A stretch of DNA of 6,493 bases from Pseudomonadota bacterium. GTDB lineage: Bacteria > Pseudomonadota > Alphaproteobacteria > Acetobacterales > Acetobacteraceae. The position numbers and the translations under genes were made by a program. The DNA is taken from assembly GCA_021785335.1 (NCBI GenBank), contig JAJYFW010000109.1, forward strand, positions 1 to 6,493, in the 5' to 3' direction. The notes beneath the pieces were generated by a model. The model made no database searches. It was not told the DNA's origin and was given only the letters and a program-made list of their open reading frames with translations. Each line of letters begins with the position of its first letter. Position 1 is the stretch's first letter. This document shows, piece after piece, positions 1 to 5,041 of the stretch.

Positions 1-391
<391 letters not shown>

Positions 392-395
<4 letters not shown>

Positions 396-1315
396 GGCTT
401 GCTTGCTTTGGGTGGAGGGGCTTGAGCGGGCGAGGATGGGGCGGGCGCGGATTTGGGCATCAGCATGCCGCGCACGGGGGCGGCGGGATCCGCGATGAGA
501 CGCGCAACGCCGGTGTGCATGTCAACCTCCGCCGCCGGGCCGTTGAGCTGGTTCGGGCCGCGGGTGATGCGGACATGGCCGATGAGGCGGGCCTGGCCGG
601 TGGCGGGCAGGTACACGCCGCGGTCGCCGCGCGCGACGACGGTGGCGTTGCGGATCACGACGTTGCCGAACGCCTCGACCTTTTCCAGCGCGCCGGGCGC
701 GAGGAGGCCGGGCTGCGATGGTGTCTTGCCGGCGGCTGCTTGCGGCTGCGACGGCCCGGGCCGCGAGGGGGCGGTGTAGGCGACGAGCACGTCGGCGCGG
801 ACCTGGCGGCCGTCAGTCGCGGTGGCGACTGCGTTGCCGCGGGCCACGGCCATGTGCCTGTCGGTCCAGTATTCCATCGAATCGCGCGCGGTGAGGACGG
901 AAGAGGGCGTGGTGATGCGCATCGCGTGGCCGGTAAGGACGAGGACGGCCTGGTCCATGTCGTAGACGGCGCGGTCGCCGACGGCGGTGTCGGTGGGGGT
1001 GAAGATGCGGACGTGGCCGATCGCCTCGAGGCGGTAGATCTCGTTGCCGCCGCCGTTGGAGGCGGCGCCGGTGCCGGCGCCCTGCTTGCGGCGGTAATGG
1101 GCGATGAGCTTGTCGGCGAGCACCGTAACGTCGCCGCGCACGGCGCGGGCGTCGCCGTAGGCGGTCGCGGTCTGGTTGTTCTGGTCGAGGGTGAAGCCGC
1201 CCTTGGCGGTGATGTCGACCGGACCGCCATGGGCGAGGTCGAAGCCCTGCGCGCGCGCGGCGGCGGCGCTGGCGGCGAGGCCGATCGGCGCGAGGAGGAA
1301 AGCGCGGCGCCTCAT
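392..1315 (-). CDS. lptA: LptA/OstA-type periplasmic LPS transport protein
   Basis: This 307-aa protein is the periplasmic LptA component, which polymerises into a beta-jellyroll bridge carrying LPS from LptC to LptD at the outer membrane. Residues 1-22 form a signal peptide: MRRR, then a hydrophobic Ala/Leu stretch ending ARA before Gln23. The OstA-like region runs from about residue 32 ([10 protein letters not shown]) to 278, with recurring strand motifs such as [25 protein letters not shown] repeats and [14 protein letters not shown]. It is clearly longer than E. coli LptA (about 185 aa): there is a Gly/Ala-rich insert at 78-92, a Pro/Gln/Ala-rich insert at 181-207 and a Pro/Ala/Lys-rich tail at 287-307. 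The start ATG (1315-1313) overlaps the lptC stop and the TGA overlaps the lptB ATG, each as ATGA. The same frame stays open upstream to 2041, but that part is a shadow of lptC. Identity rests on signal peptide, OstA pattern and position between lptC and lptB. Confidence 0.9.
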
Positions 1316-1983
1316 TTGCCGACCGCGTTCAGCACCAGGCGGCCGGGGCCGGTGAAGCGCACCACCTCGCCGGCATCGGTGACCGAGAAGCCCTGGGCGT
1401 CGAGCGTGCCAAACGGGCCCTGGACGTGCACGCGGCTGTTGCCCACGGCAACCCCGGCGGCGAGGTCGATGGTCGCCGTGTGGGTGGTGAGCATGGTGCC
1501 GTCGCTGCGGTAGAGCATCACGTGGCCGGAGAGGTCGAGCTGGCGGCTGGCGCGATCGAACACGCCCGTGTTGGCTTCGCCGAACGTCCAGGGGCCGGTC
1601 GCCTGGCCGATATCGCCCTTGGGATCGACGAGGTCGATGAGGTTGGCGCCGTGCTGGGCCGCGGTGGCGGCGGTGATGGTGAAGCGGCGGCCGGCGGCAT
1701 CCACGCCGCGATAGCGCGCGTCGACGATTTCGCCCGTCGGCGTGATCGGCTGGCCCTTGAGCGACGCGGTGCCGAGAGGGCCGTTGCCGGAAAGCTCCGG
1801 CCAGAGGGCGACGGTGGCGAGCAGGCAGGCGGCGAGCGTGGGCAGCAGCAGCTTGGCGAAGCCGATGCGCCGGCGGCGGCGCGCGATGGCGAGCGCGCTC
1901 GGGACGATGCGGATCGGGCTCGAGGGCAGGCGCCGGCGGCGCGGCGGCGGCGAGGCGCCGGCGAGCTTCGGGCTGTTGTTCAT
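1312..1983 (-). CDS. lptC: LptC, inner-membrane LPS transport protein
   Basis: LptC is a bitopic inner-membrane protein that binds LptB2FG through its transmembrane helix and passes LPS to LptA through a periplasmic beta-jellyroll. The 223-aa product has an Arg/Pro-rich cytoplasmic N-terminus (residues 1-40, with RRRR at 15-18 and RRRRR at 35-39), one membrane helix at about 43-61 (AKLLLPTLAACLLATVAL) and a periplasmic domain from about 65 to 220. That domain carries the family's ITPTGEIVDARYRGVDAAG-like opening and repeated short beta strands (LDLSGHVMLYRSDG, HVQGPFGTLDAQGF). E. coli LptC is about 191 aa; the extra length is mostly the basic N-terminus. The ATG at 1983-1981 overlaps the kdsD stop as ATGA, which fixes the start. 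Overall sequence conservation is low in this family, so the call leans on topology and on its place between kdsD and lptA. Confidence 0.87.
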   Translation of the reverse strand: MNNSPKLAGASPPPRRRRLPSSPIRIVPSALAIARRRRRIGFAKLLLPTLAACLLATVALWPELSGNGPLGTASLKGQPITPTGEIVDARYRGVDAAGRRFTITAATAAQHGANLIDLVDPKGDIGQATGPWTFGEANTGVFDRASRQLDLSGHVMLYRSDGTMLTTHTATIDLAAGVAVGNSRVHVQGPFGTLDAQGFSVTDAGEVVRFTGPGRLVLNAVGK

Positions 1984-3041
1984 GCGACCCCCGCGCGCAG
2001 CAGGTCGTGCACGTGCAGGATGCCGACGGGGCGGCCGGCATCGACCACGAAGAGCGCGGTGATCGGGCGGTCGCGGCGGTTCATCAGCGCCAGCGCCTCG
2101 GCGGCAAGGGCGTCCGGGCCGATGGTGACGGGCGCGGCGGTCATCACCTCGCCGGCGTGGCGCGCGAGCAGATCGGGCGCCATGGCGCGGCGCAGGTCGC
2201 CGTCGGTAACGATGCCGACGAGGGCGCCCGCCGCGTCCACGATGCCGAGGCAGCCGAAGCCGCCGCCGGTCATGCGGATCAGCGCCTCGGCCATCGGGGT
2301 CGCGGGCGAGGCGAGCGGGAGGGAGGAAGCGTCATGCATGAGGTCGCGCACGCGCGAGAGCCGGGCGCCGAGCTTGCCGCCGGGGTGGAAGACGCGGAAG
2401 TCCGAGCGCGAGAAGCCGCGCCGGCTAAGCAGGGCGACGGCGAGCGCGTCGCCGAGGGCGAGCTGCATCGTGGTGCTGGTGGTGGGGGCGAGGCCGAGCG
2501 GGCAGGCCTCGGGTGCCGCGGGGAGCAGCAGCAGGACGTCGGCCGCGCGGGCGAGCGCGCTTTCGGCGCGGGCGGTGATGGCGACGAGCTTGAGGCCGAA
2601 GCGGCGGGTGTGGGCGACGAGGTCCGCCAGTTCCGCGGTCTCGCCGGAGTTGGACAGCGCGAGGACGGCATCGCCCTCGACGATCATGCCGAGATCGCCG
2701 TGTGAGGCCTCCGCGGGGTGGACGAAGAGCGCCGGCGTGCCGGTGGAGGCGAGCGTGGCCGCGATCTTGCGGGCGATGTGGCCGGACTTGCCCATGCCGG
2801 TGACAACGGTGCGACCGTTGGCGTTGGGGGCGGTGGTGGCCGCGAGGATGGCGACGGCCTCGGCGAAGGCGGCGCCGAGCGAGGCGGCGAGCACCACGAG
2901 GCCGGCGCCCTCCGCTTCCAGGACGGCGCGGCCGGCCTCGATGTCGGCGTGCGAGGGATCGGGCTGCGACGAAGGGTTGGTCGGGGTCGAACCGTCTCCG
3001 GTCGGCCGCGTCGCGGTGGGGGCGTCGGCGACGTCGCGCAT
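1980..3041 (-). CDS. kdsD: KdsD/KpsF, D-arabinose-5-phosphate isomerase
   Basis: This enzyme interconverts D-ribulose 5-phosphate and D-arabinose 5-phosphate, the first committed step toward Kdo, the inner-core sugar of LPS. The 353-aa protein has an N-terminal SIS domain (about 40-210) and two CBS domains (about 237-290 and 297-351). Visible SIS motifs are GMGKSG (82-87), SHGDLGM (113-119) and SNSGET (130-135), then EACPLGLAPTTSTT (178-191) and FHPGGKLG (218-225). Aligning by eye to E. coli KdsD at a constant offset of 26 places the four residues I recall as active-site (Lys59, Glu111, Glu152, His193) at Lys85, Glu137, Glu178 and His219; all are present. The C-terminus HVHDLLRAGVA also matches E. 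coli closely. An in-frame TAG lies 12 nt upstream of the ATG and no GTG or TTG occurs in the first 40 codons, so the 26-residue Thr/Pro/Ser-rich N-terminal extension is probably real. First gene of the kdsD-lptC-lptA-lptB chain. Confidence 0.96.
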   Translation of the reverse strand: MRDVADAPTATRPTGDGSTPTNPSSQPDPSHADIEAGRAVLEAEGAGLVVLAASLGAAFAEAVAILAATTAPNANGRTVVTGMGKSGHIARKIAATLASTGTPALFVHPAEASHGDLGMIVEGDAVLALSNSGETAELADLVAHTRRFGLKLVAITARAESALARAADVLLLLPAAPEACPLGLAPTTSTTMQLALGDALAVALLSRRGFSRSDFRVFHPGGKLGARLSRVRDLMHDASSLPLASPATPMAEALIRMTGGGFGCLGIVDAAGALVGIVTDGDLRRAMAPDLLARHAGEVMTAAPVTIGPDALAAEALALMNRRDRPITALFVVDAGRPVGILHVHDLLRAGVA

Positions 3042-3047
3042 GCGTGC

Positions 3048-3076
3048 GATCTAGGAGCCTGCCGGTGGAGGGTCAA
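3048..3076 (-). promoter_or_regulatory. Candidate sigma-70 promoter for kdsD-lptCAB, predicted (near-)leaderless
   Basis: On the minus strand, TTGACC (3076-3071) is followed by exactly 17 bp and then TAGATC (3053-3048). The -35 matches five of six consensus bases (TTGACA); the -10 is weaker. Only six bases separate the -10 hexamer from the kdsD ATG at 3041, so a usual spacing would put +1 on or beside the A of the start codon. There is no Shine-Dalgarno sequence before the ATG, which fits leaderless translation. The tRNA-Leu promoter has the same -35, spacer length and -10 core, which raises confidence. Not experimentally shown. Confidence 0.55.
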
Positions 3077-3091
3077 CAAAGCGGCGCATGA

Positions 3092-3112
3092 ACGCGCGGA
3101 AAAGCCGCGCGT
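3092..3112 (-). other. Perfect 8-bp hairpin across the exonuclease stop region
   Basis: An exact inverted repeat, ACGCGCGG (3092-3099) and CCGCGCGT (3105-3112), encloses a 5-nt loop (CTTTT on the minus strand). It begins in the exonuclease stop codon and sits just upstream of the kdsD -35. No U-run follows, so it is not a classical rho-independent terminator. It may protect the upstream mRNA 3' end or weaken read-through into kdsD. In DNA this GC-rich a chance hairpin is possible. Confidence 0.4.
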
Positions 3113-3726
3113 CAGTGCGCGAAGATGTCCGGGTCCGTGTAGCCCAGGAGGTCGAGTCGGCCGCGCGCGGGGAGGAAGGCGTAGCAGGCGCGGGCGAGGT
3201 CGAGCCGGCCCTCGCGGACGAGCAGGGCCTCGAGCTTCGCCCAGAGCGCGTGCAGGTGCAGCACGTCCGAGGCGGCGTAGGCGCGCTGCTCCGCGGTGAG
3301 TTCGTCGGCGCCCCAGTCGGAGCTCTGCTGCTGCTTGGAGATGTCGACGCCGAGGAGGTCGCGGCAGAGGTCGCGCAGGCCGTGGCGGTCCGTATAGGTG
3401 CGGACGAGCTTGGAGGCGATTTTCGTGCAGATGACCGGTGCGACCTCGATGCCGAGGGCCTGGGTCAGCATCGCGACGTCGAAGCGGGCGAAGTGGAAGA
3501 GCTTCGTCGTCGCGGGGTCGGCGAGCAGCGCCCTGAGGTTGGGGCACGCGGCGACGGGCTTCCTGATCTGCACCAGGTGCGCGGTGCCGTCGCCGGCGGA
3601 GAGCTGGACCAGGCAGAGCCGGTCGCGGCGGGGGTCGAGGCCCATGGTCTCGGTGTCGATGGCAACCATCGGGCCGAGGGAGAGCCCGGCCGGGAGATCG
3701 TCGCGATGGAGGTGGATGGTGGTCAA
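3112..3726 (-). CDS. RNase D-like DEDDy 3'-5' exonuclease (TTG start)
   Basis: This predicted single-domain 3'-5' exonuclease of the RNase D/DnaQ superfamily probably trims RNA 3' ends with two metal ions. With the TTG start at 3726-3724 it is 204 aa. All DEDDy residues are visible: Asp24 and Glu26 in AIDTET, Asp83 in FHFARFD, and Tyr150/Asp154 in YAASD. It is much shorter than E. coli RNase D (about 375 aa) and lacks the C-terminal HRDC repeats, as in the short alphaproteobacterial homologues. The start was chosen because AAGG (3737-3734) lies 7 nt upstream, because the product begins TTIHLHRDDLP before the first catalytic strand, and because the frame above this point runs through a tRNA gene. 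An ATG at 3852 would give 246 aa but would translate the tRNA; an ATG at 3669 would begin only three residues before the catalytic Asp and remove the first strand. The gene lies between tRNA-Leu and kdsD, 70 bp from the latter. The substrate is unknown; an oligoribonuclease-like role is also possible. Confidence 0.88.
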   Translation of the reverse strand: MTTIHLHRDDLPAGLSLGPMVAIDTETMGLDPRRDRLCLVQLSAGDGTAHLVQIRKPVAACPNLRALLADPATTKLFHFARFDVAMLTQALGIEVAPVICTKIASKLVRTYTDRHGLRDLCRDLLGVDISKQQQSSDWGADELTAEQRAYAASDVLHLHALWAKLEALLVREGRLDLARACYAFLPARGRLDLLGYTDPDIFAH

Positions 3727-3733
3727 TCGACAG

Positions 3734-3737
3734 CCTT
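3734..3737 (-). promoter_or_regulatory. Shine-Dalgarno AAGG deciding the exonuclease TTG start
   Basis: AAGG on the minus strand immediately follows the CCA end of the tRNA (3738) and sits 7 nt before the TTG codon at 3726-3724. It is the only SD-like sequence near a plausible start. Its position means the ribosome-binding site becomes the extreme 5' end of the mRNA once the tRNA is cut off. Confidence 0.6.
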
Positions 3738-3824
3738 TGGTGCCCAGGAGAAGACTCGAACTTCCACGACCTTGCGGCCACAGGTACCTGAAACCTGCGC
3801 GTCTACCAATTCCGCCACCTGGGC
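3738..3824 (-). tRNA. tRNA-Leu(CAG), CCA encoded
   Basis: An 87-nt class II tRNA on the minus strand decoding CUG, expected to be a heavily used leucine codon in this GC-rich genome. The acceptor stem GCCCAGG/CCTGGGC is perfect, followed by discriminator A and genomically encoded CCA (3740-3738). The D arm contains the typical Leu run GGAATTGGTAGAC. The anticodon stem CAGGT/ACCTG closes the loop TTCAGGT, placing anticodon CAG at 3790-3788. A long variable arm (GGCC-GCAA-GGTC) marks it as Leu/Ser class, and the T arm is GGAAG-TTCGAGT-CTTCT with one G-U pair. All arms fold, so it should be functional. The exonuclease gene begins 11 nt downstream, so the two are probably cotranscribed. Confidence 0.97.
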
Positions 3825-3849
3825 AAAGGTTCCGGTCTCGGGAGGCGCG

Positions 3850-3878
3850 CATCTAGGACGTGGGCGGCGGCGCGTCAA
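3850..3878 (-). promoter_or_regulatory. Candidate sigma-70 promoter for tRNA-Leu and exonuclease
   Basis: On the minus strand, TTGACG (3878-3873), a 17-bp spacer and TAGATG (3855-3850) lie 25 nt before the tRNA 5' end. Transcription would start near 3843, giving a short leader of about 19 nt to be removed by RNase P. The form TTGAC-S, 17 bp, TAGAT-S with TCC just before the -10 is the same as upstream of kdsD. The -35 is near consensus and the -10 is modest. Confidence 0.55.
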
Positions 3879-3984
3879 CATGGCGCGCGCGATATCCGCG
3901 CGGGCGCGCGGGCGGGGTGACGTTGGGGCCGCGGCTCGTTATGCAGGGTCGTTGCGGGTTCACGTCAGCGGCAAGGGATTTTCC
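3853..3984. promoter_or_regulatory. Divergent intergenic region between tRNA-Leu and the NDUFA9-like gene
   Basis: This region carries transcription signals in both directions. The minus-strand tRNA promoter lies at 3850-3878. On the plus strand a possible promoter is GTGACG (3917-3922), 17 bp, TATGCA (3940-3945), which would start transcription near 3952 and leave a leader of about 33 nt; this call is weak. Between them, at about 3883-3912, is a block of alternating G and C interrupted by GATATC, which can form a 6-bp stem (3884-3889 with 3897-3902). No gene is seen here. Confidence 0.4.
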
Positions 3985-4896
3985 ATGAACAGACCCATCG
4001 CGACCGTCTTCGGCGCCAGCGGCTTCATCGGCCGGCACGTGGTGCGCCGGCTGGCAGCACGCGGCGACATTGTGCGCGTGGCGGTGCGCGACACCGAGGC
4101 GGCGATGTTCCTCCGGCCGATGGGAGGCGTGGGGCAGATCGTGCCGCTCCATGCGCCGATCGGGAACGAGGCGGACGTGGCGCGGGCGGTGGACGGGGCG
4201 CAGACGGTGGTGAACCTGGTGGGGATCCTCGCCGAGCGCAGGCCAGGGGATTTCGAGCGGGTTCACGTGGAGGGCGCCGCGCGGGTGGCCCGGCTCGCGA
4301 CGGCGGCGGAGCGGTTCGTGCACGTCTCGGCGATCGGCGCCGACGCGGCCTCGCCGAGCCGCTATGGCAGGACGAAGGCCGAGGGCGAGGCGGCGGTGCG
4401 GGCGGCGCAGGCCGACGCGGTGATCCTGCGGCCCTCGGTGGTGTTCGGCGCGGACGACCATTTCTTCAACCGGTTCGCGACCATGGCGGCGCTGCTGCCG
4501 GTGGTGCCGATCGTGGGCGGGAAGACACGGTTCCAGCCGGTCTATGTCGGCGATGTGGCGGACGCGGTGATGGAGGCGCCGCCGGGCACCTGGGAGCTGG
4601 GCGGGCCGGACGTGCGCACGCTCGGCGAGCTGGTGCGCTGGACGCTATCGCTGATCGGGCGGTGCCGGCTGGTGTTGGACGTGCCGATGGAGATCGCGAT
4701 GCTGCAGGCGGCGGTGCTGGAGCGCCTGCCGGGCAAGCTGCTGACGCGCGACCAGGTGCTGATGCTGCGGCGGGACAACGTGGCGGACCCGGTGCGGGCC
4801 GGCTGGGTGTGCCCGACGCCGATGGACATGGTGGTGCCGGGGTACCTGGCACGGTTCCGGCGCGGGGGCATGAGAAAGGTACCAATCCGGACCTGA
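3985..4896 (+). CDS. NDUFA9-type atypical SDR, NAD(P)H-binding protein
   Basis: A 303-aa atypical short-chain dehydrogenase/reductase resembling the mitochondrial complex I accessory subunit NDUFA9 and its alphaproteobacterial relatives. The Rossmann nucleotide-binding motif GASGFIG is at 10-16, with Arg35 after the second strand, a position that often contacts the NADP phosphate. NLVGIL (77-82) and VSAIGAD (114-120) are family-typical. The SDR catalytic pair appears as Tyr127 and Lys131 (YGRTK), followed by AEGE, then RPSVVFG (about 148-154) and a C-terminal region containing LLTRDQVLML. The ATG follows AAGGGA (3973-3978) with a good spacer; the frame stays open upstream but only across the tRNA and exonuclease antisense. 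It is divergent from the tRNA-exonuclease unit and 145 bp ahead of gltD. Its reaction is unknown; relatives may bind quinone-related or lipid substrates, which is inference. It is not beside nuo genes here. Confidence 0.85.
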   Translation: MNRPIATVFGASGFIGRHVVRRLAARGDIVRVAVRDTEAAMFLRPMGGVGQIVPLHAPIGNEADVARAVDGAQTVVNLVGILAERRPGDFERVHVEGAARVARLATAAERFVHVSAIGADAASPSRYGRTKAEGEAAVRAAQADAVILRPSVVFGADDHFFNRFATMAALLPVVPIVGGKTRFQPVYVGDVADAVMEAPPGTWELGGPDVRTLGELVRWTLSLIGRCRLVLDVPMEIAMLQAAVLERLPGKLLTRDQVLMLRRDNVADPVRAGWVCPTPMDMVVPGYLARFRRGGMRKVPIRT

Positions 4897-5041
4897 TTTC
4901 TCTCCTACATGGCCCGTCCTGGGCTGGCGCATGGCTGGGTTGCGGGAAAATAGGTCTGATAATATGACCCATCTTTGAATCGACGCTGGAAGCGGGCGTA
5001 TGCGGCCCATAGAACGGCCTCCGTAAGAGAGGTCCGCGCCC
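4897..5041 (+). promoter_or_regulatory. gltD leader with candidate promoters and SD-masking hairpin
   Basis: This 145-bp gap contains the most AT-rich patch of the window (about 4946-4979). Candidate plus-strand promoters are TTGCGG (4940-4945), 17 bp, TATGAC (4963-4968), and TTGAAT (4975-4980), 18 bp, TATGCG (4999-5004); neither is strong. The gltD SD is GAGAGG (5027-5032), 9 nt before the ATG. GGCCTC (5016-5021) can pair with GAGGTC (5029-5034), one G-U pair included, around loop CGTAAGA, which would hide most of the SD. No clear terminator for the upstream gene was found. Confidence 0.35.

Noticed and set aside
1426..3054. 542-codon plus-strand frame opposite lptC and kdsD
   Set aside because: A GC-rich shadow of two well-identified genes, with Ala/Arg/Gly-rich low-complexity translation and no ribosome-binding site.
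3738..3824. tRNA gene as an integration site for a mobile element
   Set aside because: No integrase gene and no repeat of the tRNA 3' end elsewhere in the window; the flanks are housekeeping genes.
4897..4945. Rho-independent terminator after the NDUFA9-like gene
   Set aside because: Only a 4-5 bp GC stem around 4912-4925 is visible, with no following T-run.
4909..4953. 14-residue reading frame upstream of gltD, considered as a leader peptide
   Set aside because: No Shine-Dalgarno sequence before it, no run of regulatory codons, and no attenuator-like terminator after it.
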